From NCBI RefSeq assembly GCF_002245695.1, contig NZ_NOII01000001.1:930001-994000 (forward strand): a stretch of 64,000 bases of DNA. The letters are read 5' to 3'. Shown here in pieces: positions 43,488 through 50,518 of this stretch (positions within the stretch are counted from its first letter, which is position 1; each line of letters begins with the position of its first letter). Below the pieces are notes generated by a model. That model made no database searches. It was not told where the DNA came from and saw only the letters and a program-made list of their open reading frames with translations. Both the position numbers and the translations under genes were made by a program. This DNA comes from Fictibacillus aquaticus (GTDB lineage: Bacteria; Bacillota; Bacilli; Bacillales; Fictibacillaceae).

Positions 43488-43646
43488 TTACGATGTCTCT
43501 TCGGTTGGCTTCATCATTTGAAGCATCCGGTACTCCCTCTCCAGATCTTCAAGAGAGACTTCGTACAGATGTCTTCCGTCGCTCGTTTTGAAGATATTAT
43601 GCCCTAGAAGATTGGTGATCAGCTTGTCTTTCAGTTCTTCAGTCAC
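43488..43646 (-). CDS. FbpA-like 52-aa protein under SAM riboswitch control
   Basis: A 52-residue protein: MTEELKDKLITNLLGHNIF then KTSDGRHLYEVSLEDLEREY. The NLL-x-F-K-x-DGR-LYE-SLEDLE pattern resembles the FbpA (Fur-regulated basic protein A) family, small proteins that in Bacillus subtilis act with the iron-sparing RNA FsrA. It begins at GTG 12 bp after AAGGAGG. No Fur box was seen; instead it is the only gene behind a complete SAM-I riboswitch, and a terminator follows immediately. Control by methionine/SAM status is therefore expected. The family assignment is by pattern only. Confidence 0.6.
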   Translation of the reverse strand: MTEELKDKLITNLLGHNIFKTSDGRHLYEVSLEDLEREYRMLQMMKPTEETS

Positions 43647-43683
43647 AGCGAAGTCTCCCTCCTTACTATGTATGCTAATAAAT

Positions 43684-43715
43684 ATAAATGCCCCTTCTTT
43701 TATAAGAAGAGGCAT
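43684..43715 (-). terminator. SAM-riboswitch terminator
   Basis: An ATGCCTCTTCTT/AAGAAGGGGCAT stem is followed by a T-rich run TTATATTTATT on the minus strand. Its 5' arm (43702-43711) is also complementary to ATAAGAAGAG at 43745-43754, the 3' edge of the aptamer, which gives an anti-terminator. Confidence 0.8.
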
Positions 43716-43749
43716 CATGAGACAAAAAAATCCGTCCGTATACGCTCTT

Positions 43750-43859
43750 CTTATCTTTCAGACCGTGAGAAAATCACGAGCTGATGGATTTGGCACAGTA
43801 CGTCTACCGCCTGCTGCCGAGGGTTCAAAGGGCCAGTTCCCTCCCCCTCTCATAATAAG
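43750..43859 (-). ncRNA. SAM-I (S-box) riboswitch aptamer
   Basis: The minus strand runs CTTATTATGAGAGG, GGAGGGAACTGGCCC, TTTGAACCCTCGGCAGC, GTACTGTGCCAAATCC, a variable hairpin CGTGATTTTCTCACG, and CTGAAAGATAAG. These are the S-box conserved blocks in order, closed by CTTAT/ATAAG as P1. Confidence 0.93.
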
Positions 43860-43882
43860 AAAAACACTATTCTCTTACTTTA

Positions 43883-43911
43883 AATGTAAGCGCTTTGCAA
43901 AGAAAAGTCAA
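43883..43911 (-). promoter_or_regulatory. Promoter of the SAM-riboswitch unit
   Basis: TTGACT (43906-43911) and TACATT (43883-43888) are spaced by 17 bp directly upstream of the aptamer. The -35 sits 5 bp from a palindromic repeat. Confidence 0.75.
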
Positions 43912-43915
43912 ATTT

Positions 43916-43983
43916 GGGGGTACGGTACCATTTCCGCAAAACGGTGTATTATCAGCCAGTTTTTGTAATGGTACCGTACCCCC
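43916..43983. repeat. 67-bp palindromic element, copy 3
   Basis: Perfect 17-bp arms GGGGGTACGGTACCATT and its inverse surround a 34-bp centre with GGTGTATTATC. It lies between the ykuT stop and the SAM-riboswitch promoter. Confidence 0.9.
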
Positions 43984-43999
43984 GCAGTTCCCCCAGCTG

Positions 44000-44857
44000 C
44001 TAGTTGGCAACTTTGACTTTTTTGTCGATGTGCACTTGGTGAGGGTATGGAATCTCAATATCCGCTTCGTCCAATGCTTCTTTGATCGCTTTTCTTAATG
44101 CCCGTTCTACTCCCCATTGCTCCATGTTTACCGTTTTCGCAAGGATGCGTATCACAACTTCAGATGAACCGAAGCTTTGAACACCAAGTACATTTGGTCC
44201 TTCAATAATTTTATCGTTCACATCTTTTACATTTTCACAGGCTGACCGAATAACCTCGAGCGCCTCGTCAATGTTCTCTTCATATGCGATGCCGATATCG
44301 ACAAGCGCCTGCATGTTTCCGCGTGAATGGTTAGCTACCGTACTGATTTCCCGGTTCGGAACGTAGAAAAGTGTGCCGTCAAATGCTCTGATATGTGTTG
44401 TACGCAGTCCTACTTCTTCTACGATCCCTGACACGTTGCCCATTGTCACAAAATCGCCGACGTCCATCTGTTTCTCGAGTAAAACGAAAAACCCAGTGAC
44501 GATATCGCTAACTAGTCCCTGCGCGCCAAATCCGATTGCCAGTCCGAGAATTCCCGCTCCTGCTATAAGCGTTTTGATATCTAGGCCGAACAAATCAAAG
44601 ATGATGCCTGCGAAAATGAAAATCAGCAAGTATGAAAAAAGATTTAACACAAGCTTCTGAAGTGTGATGACACGGTTTGTTGTCATTCTTTTATTTCTTG
44701 CCGCCTGATCGAACATCCGGGCGATCACTGTTTTTCCGATCGTTTTTACAATAAAGAAAATGGCCAGTATGATACACAGTTTCAAAAAGAACATCCATGA
44801 CTGAACCATCAGTTCTCCCCAATTAACTTTAGAAAGCCATTTTTCCAATGTTTCCAA
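44000..44857 (-). CDS. ykuT: MscS-family small mechanosensitive channel (YkuT-like)
   Basis: A 285-residue MscS channel. Three N-terminal membrane spans lead into the pore helix with the Gly/Ala pattern LIAGAGILGLAIGFGAQGLVSDIVTGFFVLLE. Then come the beta domain (DVGDFVTMGNVSGIVEEVGLRTTHIRAFDGTLFYVPN) and the C-terminal cytosolic domain ending PYPHQVHIDKKVKVAN. It should release solutes on hypo-osmotic shock. The nearest Bacillus counterpart is YkuT. It is monocistronic, with a palindromic repeat directly after its stop. Confidence 0.9.
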   Translation of the reverse strand: METLEKWLSKVNWGELMVQSWMFFLKLCIILAIFFIVKTIGKTVIARMFDQAARNKRMTTNRVITLQKLVLNLFSYLLIFIFAGIIFDLFGLDIKTLIAGAGILGLAIGFGAQGLVSDIVTGFFVLLEKQMDVGDFVTMGNVSGIVEEVGLRTTHIRAFDGTLFYVPNREISTVANHSRGNMQALVDIGIAYEENIDEALEVIRSACENVKDVNDKIIEGPNVLGVQSFGSSEVVIRILAKTVNMEQWGVERALRKAIKEALDEADIEIPYPHQVHIDKKVKVAN

Positions 44858-45074
44858 ATAAACTCACTCCTATGTACTTTGTATCTTAATCATTTGACCC
44901 TGTTATTTCGAGTTGAAATTTAGCCTGAAATTCCAGTTTCTAAAGGATAAGAGACTCCCGATACGCTTAACTGAAAGCCAGTCCTAAAACGAAATCAACA
45001 GGCAGGTAAACAGAGTTCTAAAATAAAGTATTCGCACGTCCGCTTCGTTTTTGGCAAGCAAATCGGAGGTTGAA

Positions 45075-45100
45075 TTAAAAAAAATCCCGCTGCGCAGGAT
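45075..45100 (-). terminator. lapA-type gene terminator
   Basis: ATCCTGC GCA GCGGGAT with a G-T pair is followed by eight T on the minus strand, starting at the stop codon. Confidence 0.7.
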
Positions 45101-45405
45101 TATTCTTCATGTGCTTCTTTTGCTTGATACTCTTTCACAGGCTTCCTGTTTTTCTTCGCTATATCCGCATTCGCTTGATTCTCTTGTCTTTTCAATGCGG
45201 TTCTAAGCTGAACAATTTTGATGAAGCCCAATAGTCCTACTGATAGACCGCCGATAGCAGCCGAGCCGAGAATGATCAGTACGAGCGGCCATTCAGCTTT
45301 TCCGAAAAGATAATTAAACTCCACTTCATTTCCATTAATCACCGCAAAGACGGCAATCAGCAGCGCAAAAATCAGCCCTAATAATAAATACACCTGCATT
45401 TTCAT
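45100..45405 (-). CDS. LapA-domain membrane protein
   Basis: A 101-residue protein with two hydrophobic spans joined by FAVINGNEVEFNYLFGKAEWPLVL, the hallmark of the LapA (lipopolysaccharide assembly A) domain found widely, including in Bacillus YrvD. A basic, helical tail follows (LKRQENQANADIAKKNRKPVKEY). The role in Gram-positive bacteria is unknown. The ATG at 45405 has GAGGTG six bases upstream; the GTG three codons earlier overlaps that site. Confidence 0.75.
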   Translation of the reverse strand: MKMQVYLLLGLIFALLIAVFAVINGNEVEFNYLFGKAEWPLVLIILGSAAIGGLSVGLLGFIKIVQLRTALKRQENQANADIAKKNRKPVKEYQAKEAHEE

Positions 45406-45543
45406 CCTATTCACCTCACTAGTACAAATTAACTGATTAAGCTATTTGAAGATCAAATTGCAATCTTTTTAACTGCATTAATGTTACGATAGGGTAGATG
45501 AACAAAAATATTGACTATACTGACAAATTGGCGGTGTTGCCGA

Positions 45544-46389
45544 ATGAATATATCTAAAGAAAGCCTGCATGCCATTTCTTTCGCCATTATTGAGCAGAAA
45601 GGATCGATTGCTAAAAGGGTTTCTATTCTTCAGGAAACAGACTACCCAACAGAGCTCTCTCATCTTTCTGACGTGTTGATCCCTATGCGAGAAGAATTGG
45701 TCGAGCTTTACGGCAAGAGCCTTGTCATGACAGACGAAGCCTGCTTTGCTGCTTTCGATGAATGGGGCAGCAGAACAGGACAAGCATGCTTAAATGTGAA
45801 AATGCCGCTGGATGCTGCTTTAAAGGAAACACGGTATTTCCGAAAAGAAATAATTGAAATTTTGACTGCAGAATCGGAATTTCATGATATTACAATAAAA
45901 AATTACCATGCCATTACGAAACGTATTCATGAGGTCATGGATCATGCAGTATATGCTTTCAGTTTAGCTTTTATTTCGTACAGCGATCAGCTGAAAAGAA
46001 GTGCGCAGCAATCAATGAACGAATACTCTGTGCCAATTGTCCAAGTCGGACATGGAGTCGGTATCCTTCCGTTGGTCGGTGATATAGATACAGAACGTGC
46101 TCGTGTGTTAATGGAGAGAACTCCTCAAGAATGTGTCAAACTGTCGCTGACCGAATTGATTGTTGACCTCTCGGGTGTGCCAATCGTCGACACAATGGTC
46201 GCTCAGCAGATTATCCGGCTTGGTGAAGTGATTAACTTGCTCGGCGTGAAACCAATGATTACAGGAATCCGCCCAGAAATCGCTCAGACGATGGTCGCGC
46301 TAAATATCGATTTTTCAAAGTTCCCTTCCTTTGCATCCCTTCATTTTGCTTTGGAAGAGATCGGATTCACCTTAGCGCAAAACAATTAA
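45544..46389 (+). CDS. RsbR-paralogue STAS protein (stressosome component)
   Basis: A 281-residue protein built like RsbR co-antagonists. The N-terminal non-heme globin-like helical domain spans about 1-150, and the C-terminal STAS domain runs from PIVQVGHGVGILPLVGDIDTERARVLME. The two Thr positions phosphorylated by RsbT in RsbR are represented by GDIDTERA and VPIVDTMVAQQI. It is likely part of stressosomes that control sigma-B or a related output. No rsbS or rsbT gene is adjacent. Start at 45544 with only a weak GGCGGTG site. Confidence 0.82.
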   Translation: MNISKESLHAISFAIIEQKGSIAKRVSILQETDYPTELSHLSDVLIPMREELVELYGKSLVMTDEACFAAFDEWGSRTGQACLNVKMPLDAALKETRYFRKEIIEILTAESEFHDITIKNYHAITKRIHEVMDHAVYAFSLAFISYSDQLKRSAQQSMNEYSVPIVQVGHGVGILPLVGDIDTERARVLMERTPQECVKLSLTELIVDLSGVPIVDTMVAQQIIRLGEVINLLGVKPMITGIRPEIAQTMVALNIDFSKFPSFASLHFALEEIGFTLAQNN

Positions 46390-46399
46390 AAAATTCATG

Positions 46400-46433
46400 C
46401 AAGCTCTCCTGATCACAGGAGAGCTTGTTTTTT
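46400..46433 (+). terminator. RsbR-paralogue gene terminator
   Basis: A CAAGCTCTCCTG/CAGGAGAGCTTG stem followed by TTTTTTC. Confidence 0.85.
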
Positions 46434-46488
46434 CATTTATTAGAGTATTCCTTTGTATGGGTGGAATCAAACCAATTAATGAGATCTT

Positions 46489-47400
46489 TTAAGAAAGCTT
46501 CTCCAGTTGGCCGCGCAATAACTCTACATCAAGCCCTTCCCCGATGATGACTACTTTAAGCGGCTTTTTCATGATCTCGGGTTCATATTGCGGCAGGCCA
46601 TAAGAATATTGCATGAGGATGGTGCCTTTTTCCCCAATAAACTGCATATAGCCTTTCATTCGGTAGATGGAATCTGGTGCTTGTCGCAGCCAATTTTCAA
46701 AACTTTCCTTTGTGATCGGACCGTTAAATTCGTATACAAACGACTTCACCTTCAGCTGGCGTCCTAATGCAGCTGGCTCGTGGTTTCCTTTTTGAGATGA
46801 TGTAAGATTTTTAATGATTTCTGCATCGATTCGGGAAAAATCAGTCATAACTGCTGAAGTGTTTGGATTGAGCCTGTTTTGATCCTCCTGAAGCTGATTT
46901 TTCTCTGCTGCCGACAACTCTCCGGTTTTGTTCCAGATAAGAAAATCGGCATGCTTCACTTGTTCTGATAGAAGCATCTTGGATTGTATGCTCATCACGT
47001 CCCGGTTCAGCCATCTTGGTGAGTCTATGATTGAAATGATGACTGTTTCTTCTATATAGTTTAATAAGTCAGGAGACAGGCATGCGTCAAGAATGTCCAC
47101 CGGATGAGCAACTCCAGTCGCTTCGATGTAGATGGTTTCTGGCTGATGCTGCTGACATAAAATGATCAGCTGCCTCTCAAGCTGATCCTGCAGAGTGCAG
47201 CAGACACATCCGTTTAATAGTTCCGAAAGCGGAACGTCACCCTGAACTGCGTCCGAGTCAATCGAAACTGCCCCTATTTCGTTCATAAGAACAGCCGGCT
47301 TCGTACCCTTTTGTCGTTCCTCCATCAGCAGCTGTTTAAGAAGCGTCGTCTTCCCGCTCCCTAAAAAGCCTGCAAGAATAATCACTTTAGCTTTGTTCAT
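46489..47400 (-). CDS. COG0523 (CobW/YjiA-type) GTPase, probable metallochaperone
   Basis: A 303-residue G3E-family GTPase. Walker A is ILAGFLGSGKTTLLKQLL, the metal-binding Cys motif is LNGCVCCTLQDQLE, and EATGVAHPVDILD is Walker B-like. The usual NKxD guanine motif reads NKTG, so nucleotide specificity may be altered. The C-terminal CobW_C domain ends the protein. Such proteins deliver zinc, cobalt or other metals; no Zur site is evident. ATG at 47400 is chosen, with a GTG one codon earlier possible. Confidence 0.85.
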   Translation of the reverse strand: MNKAKVIILAGFLGSGKTTLLKQLLMEERQKGTKPAVLMNEIGAVSIDSDAVQGDVPLSELLNGCVCCTLQDQLERQLIILCQQHQPETIYIEATGVAHPVDILDACLSPDLLNYIEETVIISIIDSPRWLNRDVMSIQSKMLLSEQVKHADFLIWNKTGELSAAEKNQLQEDQNRLNPNTSAVMTDFSRIDAEIIKNLTSSQKGNHEPAALGRQLKVKSFVYEFNGPITKESFENWLRQAPDSIYRMKGYMQFIGEKGTILMQYSYGLPQYEPEIMKKPLKVVIIGEGLDVELLRGQLEKLS

Positions 47401-47435
47401 CACACTACCCCCAACTAACCAAATTCGTTCCTTTG

Positions 47436-47457
47436 ATTATAGCACTTGCAGAGTGCT
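47436..47457 (-). promoter_or_regulatory. TATAAT with AGCACT/AGTGCT inverted repeat before the COG0523 gene
   Basis: TATAAT lies at 47436-47441 on the minus strand, immediately beside AGCACTctgcaAGTGCT (47441-47457). The repeat would sit between -35 and -10, a place where a repressor could act. Confidence 0.45.
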
Positions 47458-47477
47458 CCTGCGGTTACTTCAATTGT

Positions 47478-47605
47478 GGGGTACTTCACTCTTGGGGTAC
47501 GGTACCTGGACTTTGTGGGGTACGGTACTCAAAATGAAGATGGTTGGAAGAATAGGCTGCATGACTTTTAGGGGTACGGTACCTTTTGGCTGGGTACCGT
47601 ACCCC
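47478..47605. repeat. Cluster of palindromic-repeat cores
   Basis: Five cores occur within 128 bp: a partial GGGGTAC at 47478, GGGGTACGGTACC at 47494, GGGGTACGGTACT at 47517, GGGGTACGGTACC at 47571, and the inverse GGTACCGTACCCC ending at 47605. The last two form a short 35-bp element with arms extendable to 18 bp by TTTTA/TAAAA. The first three are direct repeats with 23-bp spacing. The cluster lies between two divergent genes. Confidence 0.85.
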
Positions 47606-47682
47606 TAAAAAAACATTTAGTCACAATATAGGCGCACGCGGAATATGATGACAGTATTATGCATCTGCCGAGGTGATCACTC

Positions 47683-47865
47683 ATGCCCGAGAATGAATTC
47701 CAAAATATTAAAAAACATATGACCGACAAAGAGCTTGAAGAATATATGGAGTGTACGTATCTTTTATTAAGCACCGTTAACCGGTCAGAAATTTTGCACC
47801 ACTATAAGCGCGCTCGTGAAATCTTAACAACTGTTGTTGTGCGGCTGCAAGGTCCCCTTCATTAA
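47683..47865 (+). CDS. Hypothetical 60-aa protein
   Basis: I do not recognise this small soluble protein. It is largely helical and charged (NIKKHMTDKELEEYMECTYLLLSTVNRSEILHHYKRAREIL). GAGGTGATC precedes the ATG at a normal distance. It has no partner gene and lies just after the repeat cluster. Its reality rests on the ribosome-binding site and good codon use. Confidence 0.5.
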   Translation: MPENEFQNIKKHMTDKELEEYMECTYLLLSTVNRSEILHHYKRAREILTTVVVRLQGPLH

Positions 47866-47895
47866 GAGCCTAAACATGAAATATCTCCTTAATCT

Positions 47896-47945
47896 AAAAA
47901 AATCCGGTACCCTTCCGATGTTATTGGGAAGGGTACCGGACCCCG
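47896..47945 (-). terminator. Terminator formed by a variant palindromic repeat (ispA operon)
   Basis: A perfect 14-bp stem TCCGGTACCCTTCC/GGAAGGGTACCGGA (47903-47940) is followed on the minus strand by seven T. The outer part GGTACCGGACCCC (47933-47945) is the variant repeat core. It ends the ispA / 39-aa protein transcript. Confidence 0.75.
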
Positions 47946-47957
47946 ACTAGTGGTCCA

Positions 47958-48077
47958 CTATGACGATTTGCGTTTTCGTTTTTTCTTTCCCCGGCGTGCC
48001 ATTTCTTCGTAGATCCGCACGCACAAGGTGGCGAAGCTGATCAAAAGGGCAATAATTTTATACGCCAAGGAATCCAT
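47958..48077 (-). CDS. 39-aa single-span basic peptide downstream of ispA
   Basis: A very short gene: MDSLAYKIIALLISFATLCV, then RIYEEMARRG and a strongly basic tail KKKRKRKSS. It has one predicted membrane helix with a cytosolic basic end. GGGAGGGCGG lies just before the ATG. It begins 13 bp after the intracellular protease stop codon and is followed by a terminator, so the two are co-transcribed. A membrane-associated partner or modulator of the protease is possible but unproven. Confidence 0.6.
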   Translation of the reverse strand: MDSLAYKIIALLISFATLCVRIYEEMARRGKKKRKRKSS

Positions 48078-48090
48078 TTTGCCGCCCTCC

Positions 48091-49074
48091 CTAACCTGTC
48101 ACTAGCGCCGCATCGCCAGCAATGGCTGCAGGTGCCTTACAGGCTATCACGCTTTGTGCATCCAATACGAGCAGTCCATTTCCTTCCGCTCGCTTGGACA
48201 AACCGATCGTCATCGTATTTTTCACGAGCTGGGCATACATTTCGGCCTCTGTCAGTCTCCGTCCAAAAGCGCGTTCCTCCCTTGCTACAAGGAGAGCAGC
48301 TGCTCCCGACACATGAGGCGTGGCCATGGATGTGCCTGACAGCTTGGCGTACTTCCTGCCAGGGTATGTGGACATTACATCAACTCCGGGAGCAACAAGA
48401 TCAATTTCATCGTTCGTGTTCGAAAAAGAAGCTAACTTTCGCTCCGAGTCGACCGCTCCTACTTGGACAACTTCTTTATACGCACCAGGATAGGCATATT
48501 CGTTCGTCGAATCAGTGTTGTCGCCTTCGTTACCGGCAGCACAGACGACCATTACATCCTTTGCTACCGCTTGCTGGATCGCCTCATGCAGCTCTTTAAT
48601 GTCAGACGGCCCGCCAAGAGACATAGAGATTACCCTCACCTGCTCGCCTGCTGGACCTCTCCAGTCGGCAGCGTAATTGATGGCATCGATGATTCCTTTG
48701 TACGTGCCGCTTCCGTTCTTATCTAACACACGGCAGATAAGAAGCTTCACGTTCGGCGCTACACCTGCAACACCCGCGTAATTAAGGGCCGCTGCAATCG
48801 TTCCTGTTACGTGCGTACCATGATAATGGGCATCTGAATAATCATCAGGCTTTCCGCTCACAAAATTCCGCCCTCCGATAATCCGGTTTTTCAGTTCCGG
48901 ATGCTTCAGATCACAGCCAGTATCAAGCACTGCAACCACAATTCCTTCCCCCATCTCACCTTCCTTCCAGAAAGATGGGGCATTGATCATCTCGATTCCG
49001 TATGGCACTTCCTCTCCTGCTGACTCCATGACTTCTTCCAAAACAAAAGGAATTAAACAAACCTCGCTCATCAT
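48091..49074 (-). CDS. ispA: Intracellular subtilisin-like serine protease
   Basis: A 327-residue cytoplasmic S8 protease of the ISP type. There is no signal peptide; instead the short N-terminal inhibitory segment with LIPF (the usual LIPY motif) is present. The catalytic residues are Asp in AVLDTGCDLKHP, His in YHGTHVTGTIAAA, and Ser in LSGTSMATPHVSGAAAL, with the oxyanion Asn in VVCAAGNEGD. ISPs are made at stationary phase and digest cellular proteins. A TTGTCTATATAGACAA operator overlaps its promoter -35, and a 39-aa peptide gene follows. Confidence 0.93.
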   Translation of the reverse strand: MMSEVCLIPFVLEEVMESAGEEVPYGIEMINAPSFWKEGEMGEGIVVAVLDTGCDLKHPELKNRIIGGRNFVSGKPDDYSDAHYHGTHVTGTIAAALNYAGVAGVAPNVKLLICRVLDKNGSGTYKGIIDAINYAADWRGPAGEQVRVISMSLGGPSDIKELHEAIQQAVAKDVMVVCAAGNEGDNTDSTNEYAYPGAYKEVVQVGAVDSERKLASFSNTNDEIDLVAPGVDVMSTYPGRKYAKLSGTSMATPHVSGAAALLVAREERAFGRRLTEAEMYAQLVKNTMTIGLSKRAEGNGLLVLDAQSVIACKAPAAIAGDAALVTG

Positions 49075-49170
49075 TCGTTCCTCCTTTGTAATTTTAGAGT
49101 CGCAAAGCCGGACATGATCCTCCTTCCTGTCGTTCTGCCGGGTATAGAGAGCTCGTGCTGGTGTAGTAAT

Positions 49171-49198
49171 ATTATCACCTGTTTGTCTATATAGACAA
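49171..49198 (-). promoter_or_regulatory. ispA promoter with palindromic operator
   Basis: TTGTCT (-35, 49193-49198) and GATAAT (-10, 49171-49176) are spaced by 16 bp. The -35 is half of the perfect 16-bp palindrome TTGTCTATATAGACAA (49183-49198), which resembles sites of GntR/HutC-type regulators. Confidence 0.65.
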
Positions 49199-49294
49199 GA
49201 CCCAGTTGGAAAAATAATACATTTAGTCCAGAGATGATGCGAAAAATGTAGAATTTATAAGACTATTCGTGTGTAAACCTTCACCGCTTTACAG

Positions 49295-49323
49295 GAAAAA
49301 AGACAGGGAAAGTCCCTGCCTTT
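49295..49323 (-). terminator. VanY-type carboxypeptidase gene terminator
   Basis: GGCAGGGACTTTCCCTGTC followed by TTTTTT on the minus strand. Confidence 0.75.
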
Positions 49324-49337
49324 ACGAACAAATATTG

Positions 49338-50264
49338 TTAATTGGATACCGGTACGGCGTTAAAATATTCTTCAAGTGTGATATTTTTGCTCGCCACGGC
49401 TGCAGCGGTCTGCTTGCCAACATAACGCAGGTGCCATGGTTCATACTTATAACCTGTGATTTTTTCCTTGCCTTCAGGATAGCGGATGATGAAACCATAT
49501 TCAGCCGCATGCTTCTCGAGCCACTTCGATTCTGTTTTTTCGGCAAAGCAATCTTGCGCCGGGCATGAACCGTCTCCAGCCGTCACATCAATAGCGAGAC
49601 CGGTTTCATGTTCACTTGTGCCAGGTAACGCACTGTATGTTCTCGCTTTTTCATAGCCATCTTGTGCCACATAGCGTTCAAAAAGAGCTTTTTGCGTCTC
49701 ATGAGAACGGTATGCTGATACTCCCTTAATCGTGATACCTTCTTTTTTTGCAGCTGCAAACATCGCCTCGAGCGCGGTTGCAGCTTCCTGGCGCATCATC
49801 GTTTTTTCCTCTTTGCCATCAAAAATGAACGGAACTTTTAAGTAAACAAGATTCCCAGGCTCATATGATTCCGGCAGCTTATAAAATTTGTTGACAAGAA
49901 CATCGATGATCTCAGGCTGTGCAACAACCTGGACCGCTTCATCGCCTGTGCCTGTTTCCCCTGTTGTTTCAGGAGGCTGTCCTGGTGTTCCGCCTGTCTC
50001 TCCATCAGCATCAGGCTTAGGCGGCTTGTGATGATCTTGAGGGGGCTCAGCCGGCGTGCCAGTATCTCCATTCGGTTCACGCTCAGGGTCTGCAGGCATC
50101 GAGCCGCCATTCCCTCCCCCTTTATTTTCTTCTTGAGGCTTTTCCTTTTCAGTTTGCTCGCTTTTTTCTTCTTTCTTCATAAAAGGAAGTTCCACACTGC
50201 ACCCTGTAAGAAAAAGGGCGGTTATCATTCCCAAAAATACGCCTTTTCGATTAGTTCCTGTCAT
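49338..50264 (-). CDS. M15B (VanY-type) D,D-carboxypeptidase lipoprotein
   Basis: A 308-residue lipoprotein. The signal MITALFLTGCS has a lipobox Cys near residue 22. A 90-residue low-complexity linker rich in Pro, Gly, Glu, Asp and Thr (about 30-120) spans the wall. The C-terminal peptidase has the zinc motifs SEHETGLAIDVTAGD (HxxGxxxD) and YEPWHLRYVG. It should trim the terminal D-Ala or stem peptides of peptidoglycan. No vancomycin-resistance genes are near, so a housekeeping wall-remodelling role is more likely. Confidence 0.87.
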   Translation of the reverse strand: MTGTNRKGVFLGMITALFLTGCSVELPFMKKEEKSEQTEKEKPQEENKGGGNGGSMPADPEREPNGDTGTPAEPPQDHHKPPKPDADGETGGTPGQPPETTGETGTGDEAVQVVAQPEIIDVLVNKFYKLPESYEPGNLVYLKVPFIFDGKEEKTMMRQEAATALEAMFAAAKKEGITIKGVSAYRSHETQKALFERYVAQDGYEKARTYSALPGTSEHETGLAIDVTAGDGSCPAQDCFAEKTESKWLEKHAAEYGFIIRYPEGKEKITGYKYEPWHLRYVGKQTAAAVASKNITLEEYFNAVPVSN

Positions 50265-50422
50265 TGTTCTCTCCTTATTCTTGATGTTAGTTTCCGTCTA
50301 TATGATTCGTCGAGATATCCTCCAAAAATGTCGCTATCCGTATCATACCCACAGTATAAAAAAATCTCAAATGTTAATATGGTGAACTTCTAATGATTTT
50401 TTAATGAGTTACGGCGAGTTAT

Positions 50423-50460
50423 GGGGTACGGTACCAATGATAACTTTGGTACCGTACCCC
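50423..50460. repeat. Short (38-bp) palindromic element
   Basis: Perfect 15-bp arms GGGGTACGGTACCAA and its inverse with an 8-bp centre TGATAACT. It is a short form of the 67-bp family lacking the conserved centre. It lies between aprE-like and VanY-type genes. Confidence 0.9.
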
Positions 50461-50463
50461 ACA

Positions 50464-50496
50464 AAAAAATAAAACTCCCAGCCTAGAGGCTGGGAG
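50464..50496 (-). terminator. Extracellular subtilase gene terminator
   Basis: A CTCCCAGCCT/AGGCTGGGAG stem with a two-base loop is followed by TTTTATTTTTTT on the minus strand. Confidence 0.88.
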
Positions 50497-50518
50497 CTCC
50501 AAATCGCATTCTATTATT

